The translations under genes were made by a program, and so were the position numbers. The notes beneath the pieces are model-generated. The model worked only from the letters and a program-made list of their open reading frames with translations, was not told the origin of the DNA and did not search any database. Below are positions 55,416-64,000 of a stretch of DNA of 64,000 bases, one piece after another. Position 1 is the stretch's first letter. Every line of letters begins with the position of its first letter. Source of the stretch: Corynebacterium auris (GTDB taxonomy: Bacteria; Actinomycetota; Actinomycetes; Mycobacteriales; Mycobacteriaceae); assembly GCF_030408575.1 (NCBI RefSeq), contig NZ_CP047047.1, forward strand, positions 124,001-188,000, written 5' to 3'.

Positions 55416-55961
55416 TTAGGCCGGGCCGGCCCCGTCGATCAGGTCGCGCCGGGCGCGGGCGATGCGCGAGCGGATCGTGCCCACACGCACGCCGCAGATT
55501 TTCGCAGCTTCCTCGTAGGTATAGCCCAGCACCTGGGTGAGCACGAGGGCTTCGCGACGTTCGGCCGGCAGGGCGTCGAGAAGCGCGCGGGCGTCGATGA
55601 CCTCGGACCACGTGTTGGGGTCGTCGGTGCTGGGCCTGAGGGCGGCGACGTCGGTGTACTCGGCCGCGGACTTGCGGGGGCGCGCCATGTCGTGGCGCAC
55701 GGAGTCGACCCACGCGCGGCGGGCGAGCGAGAGCAGCCAGGTGCGGGCCGAGGAGCGGGCGGCGAAGCGCGGCAGCGCGCTCATCACCCGCAGGTAGGTC
55801 TCCTGGGTGAGGTCGTCGGCGTGCTCGCGGCCCGCGAGGTGGGCGAGCAGCCGCCAGACGTCGTCCTGCGTGTGCCGGATGAACTCGGAGAGAGCAGCTT
55901 TGTCGCCCCGCCCGGCCCGCAGGGCCAAATCGGTGACGTAATCGTCGTTTCTGCTGCTCAC
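55416..55961 (-). CDS. sigC: ECF sigma factor SigC
   Basis: 181-aa ECF sigma factor from a GTG at 55959-55961. Region 2 (FIRHTQDDVWRLLAHLAG...ADDLTQETYLRVMSALPRF) and region 4 (LPAERREALVLTQVLGYTYEEAAKICGVRVGTIRSRIARARRDL). Place next to katA matches sigC of C. glutamicum, which responds to the state of the respiratory chain and controls cytochrome oxidase genes. No anti-sigma factor gene is adjacent. Divergent from katA. Confidence 0.92.
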   Translation of the reverse strand: MSSRNDDYVTDLALRAGRGDKAALSEFIRHTQDDVWRLLAHLAGREHADDLTQETYLRVMSALPRFAARSSARTWLLSLARRAWVDSVRHDMARPRKSAAEYTDVAALRPSTDDPNTWSEVIDARALLDALPAERREALVLTQVLGYTYEEAAKICGVRVGTIRSRIARARRDLIDGAGPA

Positions 55962-56114
55962 ACGTGGAAGATTACCAGCATACCGGGGATGCTCCCCGTG
56001 GGGTAAGCAGGAAGTTGGAGATGGCTGAAACTCGTTGCTGGCTATTTCGTTCGCACGTAGGATATGGAATGTCCAACATCGATAATGAAACGCTTTTGAT
56101 TAGGAGGCCGATTC

Positions 56115-57710
56115 ATGGCAGACAAGTCCAAGGCAGAGGAGATCGTCGCACGCGGCGAGCGCCCTGCAGGAAACGGCAAGACCACCCAGCTCGGCGGCCA
56201 GCCGGTCGCGTCCGAGAACATCTCGGTCACGGCGGGGCGCCAGGGCCCGAACGTGCTCGATGACATCCACCTCATTGAGAAGCTGGCCCACTTCAACCGC
56301 GAGAACGTTCCCGAGCGTATCCCGCACGCCAAGGGCCACGGCGCATTCGGCGAGCTGCACATCACCGAGGACGTGTCCAAGTACACCAAGGCCAAGCTGT
56401 TCCAGCCGGGCACCGTTACCCCGATGGCCATCCGCTTCTCCACCGTCGCCGGCGAGGCGGGCTCCCCGGATACCTGGCGCGACGTCCACGGCTTCGCCCT
56501 GCGTTTCTACACGGAGGACGGCAACTACGACATCGTGGGCAACAACACGCCGACCTTCTTCCTGCGTGACGGCATGAAGTTCCCGGACTTCATCCACTCC
56601 CAGAAGCGCCAGCCGGACACCGGCCTGCGCAGCGACGAGATGCAGTGGGACTTCTGGTCCCGCACCCCGGAGTCCGCGCACCAGGTGACCTACCTGCTCG
56701 GTGACCGCGGCACCCCGAAGACCTCCCGCCACCAGGACGGCTTCGGCTCCCACACCTTCCAGTGGGTCAACGCCGAGGGCGACGCCGTGTGGATCAAGTA
56801 CCACTTCAAGACCCGCCAGGGCTGGGAGACCTTCACCGACGAAGAGGCCACCGAGATGGCCGGCAAGAACGCCGACTTCCACCGCCAGGACCTCTACGAC
56901 GCCATCGACCGCGGCGACTACCCGATCTGGGACGTCAAGGTGCAGATCATGCCCTTCGAGGACGCCGAGAACTACCGCTTCAACCCCTTCGACCTGACCA
57001 AGGTTTGGTCCCAGAAGGATTACCCGCTGGTGGACGTGGGCTACTTCGTGCTCAACCGCAACCCGAAGAACTACCACGCCCAGATCGAGCAGCTCGCGCT
57101 CGACCCGTCGAACCTCGTCCCGGGTGTCGGCCTGTCCCCGGACCGCATGCTGCAGGCCCGCGTGTTCGCCTACGCCGACCAGCACCGCTACCGCATTGGC
57201 GCGAACTACAAGGACCTGCCGGTCAACCGCCCGATCGTGGACGTCAACACCTACGCCGAGCGCGGCTCCATGGCGTACTTCTTCTCCAACGAGGGCGAGC
57301 CGAACTACTCGCCGAACCGCACCGACAAGGGCGCGGGCTACCTGGACAACGGCGAGGACTCCTCCTCCAACCACACCGACTACGGCCAGGCGGAGAACCT
57401 GTACGTCAACCCGGACCCGCACGGCACCGACCTGGTGCGCGCGGCGTACGTCAAGCACGCCGAGGACGACGACTTCACCCAGGCGGGCACCCTGTACCGC
57501 GACGTGTTCGATGACGCCGCCAAGGAGCGCTTCATCAACAACGTCACCAACAAGATGCTGCCCATCGAGGACAAGGACGTCGAGGAGCGCACCTTCGCCT
57601 ACTGGGGCAACGTGGACAAGGACCTCGAGCAGAAGCTGCGCGCCGAGCTGTCGCGCAAGCGCGAGGCCGCTGACACCGACGACAAGGAAGACCAGTCCAC
57701 CGTCTTCTAA
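56115..57710 (+). CDS. katA: Catalase KatA
   Basis: 531-aa monofunctional heme catalase. Catalytic His H71 in RIPHAKGHGAFGE; RDVHGFALRFYTEDGNYDIVGNN contains the catalytic Asn region; proximal heme Tyr Y353 in VFAYADQHRYRIG. TAGGAGG precedes the ATG at good spacing. A GATAAT box lies about 35 bp before the start. Ends before a strong terminator. Confidence 0.97.
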   Translation: MADKSKAEEIVARGERPAGNGKTTQLGGQPVASENISVTAGRQGPNVLDDIHLIEKLAHFNRENVPERIPHAKGHGAFGELHITEDVSKYTKAKLFQPGTVTPMAIRFSTVAGEAGSPDTWRDVHGFALRFYTEDGNYDIVGNNTPTFFLRDGMKFPDFIHSQKRQPDTGLRSDEMQWDFWSRTPESAHQVTYLLGDRGTPKTSRHQDGFGSHTFQWVNAEGDAVWIKYHFKTRQGWETFTDEEATEMAGKNADFHRQDLYDAIDRGDYPIWDVKVQIMPFEDAENYRFNPFDLTKVWSQKDYPLVDVGYFVLNRNPKNYHAQIEQLALDPSNLVPGVGLSPDRMLQARVFAYADQHRYRIGANYKDLPVNRPIVDVNTYAERGSMAYFFSNEGEPNYSPNRTDKGAGYLDNGEDSSSNHTDYGQAENLYVNPDPHGTDLVRAAYVKHAEDDDFTQAGTLYRDVFDDAAKERFINNVTNKMLPIEDKDVEERTFAYWGNVDKDLEQKLRAELSRKREAADTDDKEDQSTVF

Positions 57711-57722
57711 GCTCGCGTGAGT

Positions 57723-57758
57723 AAGGGCCCGCACCGTTTGTCCGGTGCGGGCCCTTTT
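57723..57758. terminator. Terminator between katA and mrpG
   Basis: AAGGGCCCGCACCG (57723-57736), loop TTTGTC, CGGTGCGGGCCCTT (57743-57756), then TT. A 14-bp stem; usable by both katA and the convergent mrp operon. Confidence 0.9.
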
Positions 57759-57784
57759 CGCTTGTCGACGTCCGGGCTGTACCC

Positions 57785-58129
57785 TTAGGCCTTTTCCGTG
57801 GCGCCGTCCTCCGCGGCGGCCGCCCGGTCCGAGAATGTGACGCCGTAGATGGAGCGGCCCAGGACGAAGGTGACTCCGGAGGCGACGATCCACACGGCCG
57901 CGATAGCGACGACGGCGCGGAGGAAGTCGTTGAGGTCGAAGCCTGCGGTTGACCACGAGCGGATGAGCTTGGCCAGGACAATCAGCGGGAAGGCCACGCA
58001 GACCAGCGGGCCGAGCAGGTTCGCGCGCGTCAGCGCGTCAGGCGCGCGCAGCTGCAAAACGGTGGTGGCCACCGTGTAGACGGTGGCGAGAATGACCAGC
58101 GTCGCGGTGATGATTTCCCAGATAGTCAT
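57785..58129 (-). CDS. mrpG: Na+/H+ antiporter subunit MrpG
   Basis: 114-aa small membrane subunit from the ATG at 58127-58129. Three helices (IITATLVILATVYTVATTVLQL, GPLVCVAFPLIVLAKLI, FLRAVVAIAAVWIVASGVTFV) with the family segment LRAPDALTRANLLGP. Last gene of the mrp operon; its start overlaps the mrpF stop by 1 nt. Confidence 0.9.
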   Translation of the reverse strand: MTIWEIITATLVILATVYTVATTVLQLRAPDALTRANLLGPLVCVAFPLIVLAKLIRSWSTAGFDLNDFLRAVVAIAAVWIVASGVTFVLGRSIYGVTFSDRAAAAEDGATEKA

Positions 58130-58395
58130 TAGCGCCGCCCCCTCGCGATGATGCGCCCCATCGCCAGCGTCGGGATAGCCCCGCACACCAGGGCGGCGAG
58201 GATGGCCACCTCGTAACCGATCATGGTGCTGTTGAACAGGGTCCACATCAGGTATGCGGCCACCATGGCGTAGAAAATGAGGTCCGCCATGACAGCCCGG
58301 GACAGCTCGTCCTTCGTCGCTATGAGCGCGCCGAGCCCGACGAGGATACACGCCGCCATGACGACGATGCAGGCGGTGATGATTGTTTCAAACAT
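58129..58395 (-). CDS. mrpF: Na+/H+ antiporter subunit MrpF
   Basis: 88-aa subunit with three helices, including DELSRAVMADLIFYAMVAAYLM, which has the MrpF pattern with a conserved Asp in the second helix. Starts 2 bp after mrpE and overlaps mrpG by 1 nt. Confidence 0.92.
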   Translation of the reverse strand: MFETIITACIVVMAACILVGLGALIATKDELSRAVMADLIFYAMVAAYLMWTLFNSTMIGYEVAILAALVCGAIPTLAMGRIIARGRR

Positions 58396-58397
58396 GT

Positions 58398-58832
58398 CTA
58401 GTCCAACCTTTCCGCGGGGGGTGCGTCCCGTACCGGGCCGCGATCACTGTAAGGGGTCCATTCCACCGTCGCCGGGTCGAGGGGGGTGTCCGCCGCGCTC
58501 GGGCAGAGCCGCTGCTCCATGTCCATGATCCCCTCGATTTGCGCGATGGGGTCCTTGCCGAAGGCAGCCTGCACCAGCAGATACATCCGCTCGCTTCCGG
58601 CCGGGTCGCGGCGGAAACCGATTGACATTGTCCCCGGCGTCGCCGTGATGGAGGTGGATAGCCAGAAGCGCTGCCACTCGGTGGTCACGCGCAGCGGGTA
58701 GACGATGACGATCGGCTGGAGCCCGGAATCCGGCGAGAACGCCGCGATGGCGGCGGTGGTGCCTGCGGAAAAGATTTCTTTGATGAGCCACGCGCCGTAG
58801 CCCAGCGCGTGGCCGATGCTTTTCAGAGCCAT
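58398..58832 (-). CDS. mrpE: Na+/H+ antiporter subunit MrpE
   Basis: 144-aa MrpE: N-terminal helices, then the conserved soluble core IVIVYPLRVTTEWQRFWLSTSITATPGTMSIGF. Start overlaps the mrpD stop by 1 nt (TGATG). Confidence 0.93.
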   Translation of the reverse strand: MALKSIGHALGYGAWLIKEIFSAGTTAAIAAFSPDSGLQPIVIVYPLRVTTEWQRFWLSTSITATPGTMSIGFRRDPAGSERMYLLVQAAFGKDPIAQIEGIMDMEQRLCPSAADTPLDPATVEWTPYSDRGPVRDAPPAERLD

Positions 58833-60364
58833 CAGTTGGTGCCTCCCTGGAACTCAGCGGCGTCGGGGACGCCGATCGGTTCGCCGCCGAGCACGGCGGC
58901 GGTGTACGAGTCCACGTCCAGCAGCCCGTCCACCGAGGCCGTCGACGCCGCCCACAGGGGGCCGGCGGCGAGGAACATGGCCAGGGAGATGAACATCAGC
59001 ACCGCTGAGGGCGCGAGCAGGCTGGAGCGGACTTTCAGCTCGGCGGGGTAGTGCTGCATGGGCCTGCCCCAGAAGACCTCCCGCCACACGCGCATCATGG
59101 CCAGCAGGGCGCCGAAGGACGCGACGATGATCGCGGTGATGACCACCCAGCTGCGCCAGTCGCCCGCGAGCGCGGCGGCGAAGACCACGGAGATCTTGCC
59201 GAAGGTGCCCGAAAACGGCGGGAAGCCCACGATGGACAGCGCCCCGGCGGCGAAGACTGCCGCGGTCAGCGGGTCGCGGCGGGCCAGGCCGGCGAGTTTG
59301 GAGATCCGTCCCGTGCCGTACGTCTCCTCAATCGCGCCCGTGTTGAGCACGAGGGCACCCACCGTGATCATGTGGTGCAGCGTGTAGATCAGGCCCGCGG
59401 CCAGGGCGCGGCGCGGGTCGTCGCTAGTGAAGGCCAGCATGACGAGGATGAACGGCATGCCGTTGACCATCTGGTACGCAAGCACCCGCCGCAGGGAGTT
59501 CTCGGCCAGGCCGGCGAAGCCGCCGATGAGCATGGAGACGACCATGATGACCACGATGAGGGCGTTCCACCGCGGGTCCATGTCGAAAAGGACCACCCAC
59601 AGGCGAAACAGCATGTACACGGCCACCTTGGTGTGCAGGCCCGAAAACAGGCCCATCACGGCGGCGCTCGAGGAGGGGTAGGAGCGCGGCAGCCAGGTGT
59701 GCACGGGGAAGACGCCCGCCTTCGCGGCGATCGCGATGACGATGATGCCCGCGGCGACGGTCAAGGGGCCGTTGCCGGCCGCCAGTCCCTGCAGCGCGGC
59801 GAGGTTGACCGAGCCGGATACCGCGTAGATGTAGCCCACGCCCATCACCAACAGCGTCGAGGCCGCGAGGTTGACCAGGATGAACATTCTGGCCGCGGCC
59901 AGGCGGTAGCGCGTGCCCGTCATGGCAATCAGCCCGTAGGAGGGCAGGAGCATGACCTCGATCATGACGAAGAAGTTGAACAGGTCCGCCGTGAGCACCG
60001 CGCCGCTGACGCCGGTGATGAGCACCAGGGTAAGCGGGGTGTAGTAGCGGGACTGGGTCTCCCCGGAGACGATGGCGAACCAGTTGGCAACCAGCGCCAC
60101 CACCATCGTGGTGATGAGCATGATCGCCGAGAACGCGTCGGCCGCAAAGGAGATGCCCACCCCGCCCTGGTAGAGGCCGATGACGTGGCCGATGGCCCCG
60201 TTGGCGGTGGTGTGGGCGAACAGCCACACGCCGCCCGCCAGGTTGAGGGCGGGGATGGCGACCGCCAGGGCGTCGTTAAGCGGCTTGTAGGGGTTGAGGG
60301 CGGTGACGGCCGAGATGATCAGCGGGACCGCGGCGAAGAGGGGAAGGATGGCGTCGATCGTCAT
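58832..60364 (-). CDS. mrpD: Na+/H+ antiporter subunit MrpD
   Basis: 510-aa NuoN/NuoL-like proton-conducting subunit with about 14 helices. Conserved motif EVMLLPSYGLIAMTGTRYRL (Glu in helix 5) and KAGVFPVHTWLPRSYPSSSAAV (Lys in helix 7). Overlaps mrpC by 4 nt and mrpE by 1 nt. Confidence 0.95.
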   Translation of the reverse strand: MTIDAILPLFAAVPLIISAVTALNPYKPLNDALAVAIPALNLAGGVWLFAHTTANGAIGHVIGLYQGGVGISFAADAFSAIMLITTMVVALVANWFAIVSGETQSRYYTPLTLVLITGVSGAVLTADLFNFFVMIEVMLLPSYGLIAMTGTRYRLAAARMFILVNLAASTLLVMGVGYIYAVSGSVNLAALQGLAAGNGPLTVAAGIIVIAIAAKAGVFPVHTWLPRSYPSSSAAVMGLFSGLHTKVAVYMLFRLWVVLFDMDPRWNALIVVIMVVSMLIGGFAGLAENSLRRVLAYQMVNGMPFILVMLAFTSDDPRRALAAGLIYTLHHMITVGALVLNTGAIEETYGTGRISKLAGLARRDPLTAAVFAAGALSIVGFPPFSGTFGKISVVFAAALAGDWRSWVVITAIIVASFGALLAMMRVWREVFWGRPMQHYPAELKVRSSLLAPSAVLMFISLAMFLAAGPLWAASTASVDGLLDVDSYTAAVLGGEPIGVPDAAEFQGGTN

Positions 60365-60789
60365 GCGTTGGCCTGCCCTTCGGACCGGTCCGAGGTAAGG
60401 CGCGCGCGGCGGCCCGCGGTGGACAGCGCGGAGGGGCTGAACCTGTGCGGGTCGTAGCCGGGGGTGGACTCGAGCGCCGGGACCTCCGCGTCCTCGGTGT
60501 CGTCAGTTTTGCCGAGGGCCGCCGTCATGAGCAACAGGGTCGTCGTGGCCATCGCGATGACGATGGCGGTGAGAACGAAGGCCTGCGGCAGCGGGTCGGC
60601 CATCTCGTCAAGCGGGGTGCGCGAGGGGAAGGCCTCGCCGCGCCACGCGCCGACGCCGGCGGCGAGCAGCGTCAGGTTCGCGGCGTGGCCCAAGAGGGTC
60701 ATACCGAAGATGATGCGCACCATGCCGCGCTGCATCACCAGGTACACCGCCCCCGCGGTAAGAACGGCAATAGTCAATGCCACGATCAT
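60361..60789 (-). CDS. mrpC: Na+/H+ antiporter subunit MrpC
   Basis: 142-aa NuoK-like subunit: three helices with RIIFGMTLLGHAANLTLLAAG and DPLPQAFVLTAIVIAMATTTLLL. Overlaps mrpA and mrpD by 4 nt (ATGA) at each end. The C-terminal tail is longer and more polar than usual. Confidence 0.94.
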   Translation of the reverse strand: MIVALTIAVLTAGAVYLVMQRGMVRIIFGMTLLGHAANLTLLAAGVGAWRGEAFPSRTPLDEMADPLPQAFVLTAIVIAMATTTLLLMTAALGKTDDTEDAEVPALESTPGYDPHRFSPSALSTAGRRARLTSDRSEGQANA

Positions 60790-63701
60790 CGGTTGGAAAC
60801 CTCCTGCGAAGCCACGGGCTTCGGGTTGTCGGCCGGGTTAATCGGCTCCGGGTGGGCGTCAACGGCGTTGTCGGGCTGTTCGGGCTCGGGCACCCCGCCG
60901 AGCGGGTTGTCCCCGTCGCGGCGGTAGCTCAGCTCCTCCGGCTCGGCGCCCGGGCGCAGGTAGCCACCGAGCTGGTTAATCGCCTGCGTGACCATGCCGA
61001 GCACCGCGAGGTAGATGCCGAAGTCGAAGATCAGCGAGGTGGTCAGGTGCTCGCCGGCGATCTCGCCGTGGATGGCGTAGAGGAAGCCACCCTCGAGGAA
61101 CCCGAGGAAGCCGGCGCCGATCGCGATGACGATGCCCCAGCCCGCCAGGCGGATCGGCGTGTGGTGGCCCACTACGTAGGAGTCCGCGCCCTTCGACAGG
61201 TAGTGCAGGCCGAAGCCGGTGGCCATGACCAAGGCGGCGATGAAGCCGCCGCCCGGGGCGTTGTGGCCGCGGAAGAAGATGAGCACGGACAGGACGATGA
61301 GCACCGGCACGACAAGCACGGTGACCTTGCGCAGCGGCATGGTGTTCAGCTGGGACTGGCCGAAGGGACGCGGCCGCGTGCCAGCCTCGAACTTGTGGCG
61401 CGGCATCGAGGAGGTCACCGCCAGGATGACTACGGCAGCCATGCCCAGCACCGACAGCTCGCCGAGGGTATCGAAGCCACGGAACTCGACGATGATGACC
61501 GCGACGATGTTGTCCGCGCTGGTGAGCGCCCCGCCCTCGGTGAGGTACCACATGGCCAGGTCGGAGCGTTCGCGGCGGCCGGTCAGGCCGTACACGCCCG
61601 CAAACGCGATGGCCCCGGCGAGGACGGCCAGGGCTCCGGCCAGCCACTTCCGGCGCCGTGGGGTTACCGGGAAGGCGCGCGGCTGGTAGCGCAGCACGAG
61701 CATGATGACCACGACGGTCAGCGCCTCCACCAGCAGCTGCGTCAGGGCGACGTCTGGGGCGCCGAGCATGAGCATCTGCAGGCTCAGGCCCACGCCGACG
61801 GTGCCCACCAGGACGGCGGCGGCCAGGCGGCTGCGCGTGGCCGCGAGGCCCGCGACGGACAGCGCGATGATGCCCAGGGGCAAAAGGTCCCACCAGGAGG
61901 TCGTGCCGGGCACGCGCTCGGCAGGCTCGACCCCGTCGATGCCCTCCGTGAACAGCAGGACGGACAGCCCGAGCACGAGCATGCAGGCGATGAGCCACAC
62001 GAGGTGGCGCGAGGGGTTCAGCCCGTTCGCCGGGGCCCCCAGCACGCGGCCGAGCCCGGTCAGGCCCCGGGTCAGACCCGCGAGGATGTCGTTGCCGCTC
62101 AGAGGCAGCAGCTGGCGGTTCTCCACGGCGGCGAAGACCCTCCGGCGCACGAAGAGGAAGGCGACGCCGGCGACGATGACCGCCAGGGAGACGAGCAGGG
62201 GAACGGTTACGCCGTGCCAGAGGGCGATGTGAGTGGTAAAGCTCTCGTCGCCGGTCACCGCCCGCACCCCCGCGGTGATGGGCCCGTCCATCACGCCGAG
62301 CGCGAAGGGCAGAACCAGCGAGCTAAGCCCGGGCAGCGCGGCCGGCAGCCACAGGGAAACCGGCGCCTCGTGGACGTCGGAGGCGTCGGCGGTGCCGTCG
62401 ATAAACGCGCCGAAGACGATCTTCGCGGAGTACACGAAGGTGAGGAAGGCGGCGATACCCGCCAGGGCGAGCAGCAGCGGGCCGAACGGCGCTTCCTCGA
62501 AGGCCGCGAGGATGGACTCCTTGGACACGAAGCCGAACAGCGGCGGGATCGCCGCCATGGAGGCCGCCGCGACGACCGTGGAGGCGAAGGTGAACGGCAT
62601 TTTCTTGCGCAGGGGTCCGAGGCGGCGGATGTCGCGCGAGCCGGCCTCGTGGTCGACCACGCCGATGAGCATGAACAGCGAGGACTTGAACAAAGCGTGC
62701 GCGAGGGTGTGCAGAAGTGCCGCCGCGAGCGCCGCCTGCGTGCCCACGCCGATAGCCGCCACGATCCAGCCCAGGTGGGAGACGGTGGAGTAGGCCGTCA
62801 GGTGCTTCAGGTCCGTCTTCGTGATGGCAAACACCGCGGACATGATCGCGGTGAACAGGCCGATGGCCAGCAAAAGCCCGTTCCAGACGGGGACGTCGCG
62901 GAAGAGCGTCGAAAAGCGAACCAGCAAGTAAATGCCCGCCTTGACCACCGCCGCGGCGTGCAGGAAGGCGGAGACCGGCGTGGCCGCGGCCATGGCCTCT
63001 GGCAGCCAGAAGTGGAAGGGGAACTGCGCGGCCTTCGTGAAGGCGGAGACCGCGACGAGGATCGCGATCAGCGAAGTCAGCTCCGGGCGGTCGGCGAAGA
63101 CCGGGGAGGCCAAGATTCCCGACAGGCGCGTCGTGCTGGCCGCCACCGAGGCCAGGCCGAGGGCGGCAAGCAGCGTCAGTCCGCCGAAGAAGGTGAGTAC
63201 CAGCGTGCGGTAGGAGCCGGCCTCGCCCGAGGAGCCCGAGCGGGCGATGAGGAAGAAGGAGGCGAGGGAGACGAGCTCCCAGGCAATGAAGAGTAGGACG
63301 ACGTCGTCGGCAAGCACGAGCAGCAGAACCGACAGCGTGAACGCCGTCATGATGGTGTAGAAGCTGGTGTTGCCCTGGCGCTTCGGCAGGTACGCGGCCG
63401 AATATATAAGGACGACCGCGCCGATGACGAGCGCGAGGAGGGCGAAGAAGATCCCGAGGCCGTCGGCGCGCAGCGCGAAGTCCACCTGCGTGCCGGGGCC
63501 CAGCAGGTCGCGCGCCCAGGCCACCTCCCAGGTGACGGCCTCACCGTCGATCACGCGGGGGTATTCGCGCCCGAGGATGAAGGCGGAGGCGAGGAGAACA
63601 AGGCCGAGGGGCCACCCCGCTTTCCTGTCCATCAGCCGCACGAGCAGCGGCGACAGCGCGACCGTCGCCCCTACCAGCACGAGTACAAGGGGTAGTGTCA
63701 T
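60786..63701 (-). CDS. mrpA: Na+/H+ antiporter subunit MrpA with fused MrpB
   Basis: 971-aa subunit. Residues ~1-490 are NuoL-like (IAWELVSLASFFLIARSGSS, TKAAQFPFHFWLPEAMAAATPVSAFLH), ~500-770 the MrpA C-terminal helices including the DUF4040/MbhE segments (LGAPDVALTQLLVEALTVVVI), and ~800-930 the MrpB part (LIFFRGHNAPGGGFIAALVMATG). MrpB is therefore fused and no separate mrpB exists, giving the order A(B)-C-D-E-F-G. Such operons export Na+ in exchange for protons and support growth at high pH and salt. ATG at 63699-63701; its promoter must lie in 63702-63859. Confidence 0.95.
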   Translation of the reverse strand: MTLPLVLVLVGATVALSPLLVRLMDRKAGWPLGLVLLASAFILGREYPRVIDGEAVTWEVAWARDLLGPGTQVDFALRADGLGIFFALLALVIGAVVLIYSAAYLPKRQGNTSFYTIMTAFTLSVLLLVLADDVVLLFIAWELVSLASFFLIARSGSSGEAGSYRTLVLTFFGGLTLLAALGLASVAASTTRLSGILASPVFADRPELTSLIAILVAVSAFTKAAQFPFHFWLPEAMAAATPVSAFLHAAAVVKAGIYLLVRFSTLFRDVPVWNGLLLAIGLFTAIMSAVFAITKTDLKHLTAYSTVSHLGWIVAAIGVGTQAALAAALLHTLAHALFKSSLFMLIGVVDHEAGSRDIRRLGPLRKKMPFTFASTVVAAASMAAIPPLFGFVSKESILAAFEEAPFGPLLLALAGIAAFLTFVYSAKIVFGAFIDGTADASDVHEAPVSLWLPAALPGLSSLVLPFALGVMDGPITAGVRAVTGDESFTTHIALWHGVTVPLLVSLAVIVAGVAFLFVRRRVFAAVENRQLLPLSGNDILAGLTRGLTGLGRVLGAPANGLNPSRHLVWLIACMLVLGLSVLLFTEGIDGVEPAERVPGTTSWWDLLPLGIIALSVAGLAATRSRLAAAVLVGTVGVGLSLQMLMLGAPDVALTQLLVEALTVVVIMLVLRYQPRAFPVTPRRRKWLAGALAVLAGAIAFAGVYGLTGRRERSDLAMWYLTEGGALTSADNIVAVIIVEFRGFDTLGELSVLGMAAVVILAVTSSMPRHKFEAGTRPRPFGQSQLNTMPLRKVTVLVVPVLIVLSVLIFFRGHNAPGGGFIAALVMATGFGLHYLSKGADSYVVGHHTPIRLAGWGIVIAIGAGFLGFLEGGFLYAIHGEIAGEHLTTSLIFDFGIYLAVLGMVTQAINQLGGYLRPGAEPEELSYRRDGDNPLGGVPEPEQPDNAVDAHPEPINPADNPKPVASQEVSNR

Positions 63702-63859
63702 GGGGGTTTCTCCAAAGCCGAAGGGCGGCTCGTCAGATTTGTGCGGTTGTCATGGAAACAAATGAAAGCGTAGCAACTAACAAACCTAGGGCCTCGAACC
63801 TCCCCGTGCAGGGTGCGCCTGGCACAGCGCGCCCGGCCCCGGCACTATATTTGCCAGAC

Positions 63860-64000
63860 ATGAAATGGCGTTTGTTGCCCGCGGCCGCGCTGCTCGTTGC
63901 CGGGGCTTTCCTTCCGATGAGTCCCGCGGACACGTGGACCAGCGGTGCCGAGGGGGACGGGCCGACGGGCGCGCCCGCGGCCGCGGGCCCGGACAACCTT
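63860..64000 (+). CDS. Secreted protein, N-terminal part only
   Basis: 47 codons to the window end. Signal peptide MKWRLLPAAALLVAGAFLPM, then a Gly/Ala/Pro-rich stretch. TATATT at 63846-63851 lies 8 bp before the ATG, so the message would be leaderless. The family cannot be told from this fragment. Divergent from mrpA. Confidence 0.7.
   Translation, partial: MKWRLLPAAALLVAGAFLPMSPADTWTSGAEGDGPTGAPAAAGPDNL

Noticed and set aside
60777-63296. 839-codon plus-strand frame over mrpA
   Set aside because: Same reason; low-complexity Glu/Gly/Arg/His translation opposite a complete antiporter subunit.

Overview
The window is chromosomal DNA of a high-GC Corynebacterium. The evidence is a single emb-type arabinosyltransferase followed by aftA, dprE2 and dprE1, the galactan genes glfT1, wzm and wzt, the block leuA / lysC-asd / sigC-katA, aspT next to dnaX-ybaB-recR, gatD-murT, and a six-gene mrp antiporter operon. 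Many genes start with GTG, and several appear to have leaderless or nearly leaderless transcripts, with a -10 box 7-9 bp before the start codon.

Layout. 1-12.5 kb: a secreted-type M13 peptidase (cut by the window edge), then arabinogalactan assembly. DprE1/DprE2 make decaprenyl-phosphoryl-arabinose, AftA and Emb use it, a GtrA protein may help membrane transfer, and GlfT1 starts galactan. 12.5-13.5 kb: a gene-free stretch with palindromes and hairpins, then two tRNA genes. 13.6-19 kb: an aminotransferase, a quinone oxidoreductase, a cysteine-desulfurase-like protein without its PLP lysine, and the Wzm/Wzt exporter. 19-25.3 kb: a membrane acyltransferase-like protein, an anchored trypsin-like protease with internal repeats, mgtE behind a structured leader, tyrA, tadA with its partner gene, and a CsbD stress protein. 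25.5-30.8 kb: an MMPL transporter, then tgt, a YhhQ-type transporter and gluQ, which together point to queuosine salvage and further modification of tRNA-Asp.

30.8-36.4 kb is accessory DNA: a complete IS481-family element with terminal repeats, a 6-bp target duplication and a nonsense-mutated transposase; a low-GC gene for a surface histidine phosphatase with a collagen-like segment; and an AlbA_2/ATPase-type regulator. A serine tRNA and the 4.5S SRP RNA close this island. 37.4-44.4 kb holds aspT and a RloA/RloB-type ATPase-TOPRIM pair (a likely defence module) placed just before the replication/repair genes dnaX-ybaB-recR. 44.4-50.8 kb, on the minus strand, holds gatD-murT (peptidoglycan amidation), a catalytically degenerate exonuclease-BRCT protein, leuA with a leucine attenuator, and a DMT transporter. 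50.9-57.7 kb holds lysC-asd, a small secreted protein, a YkvI-type membrane protein, sigC and katA. 57.8-63.7 kb is the mrp Na+/H+ antiporter operon with fused A and B subunits. The last 141 bases begin a secreted protein cut by the edge.

Points of most interest: three 15-bp palindromes at 42-43 bp spacing in a gene-free stretch; exact loss of the zinc ligands in both Tgt and MurT; the inactive-looking SufS-like and epsilon-like proteins; the RloA/RloB pair; the surface phosphatase; the IS inserted exactly at the gluQ stop codon; and a leaderless leucine leader peptide. The window also carries four different serine tRNAs. I saw no rRNA, CRISPR array, integrase or phage structural gene.
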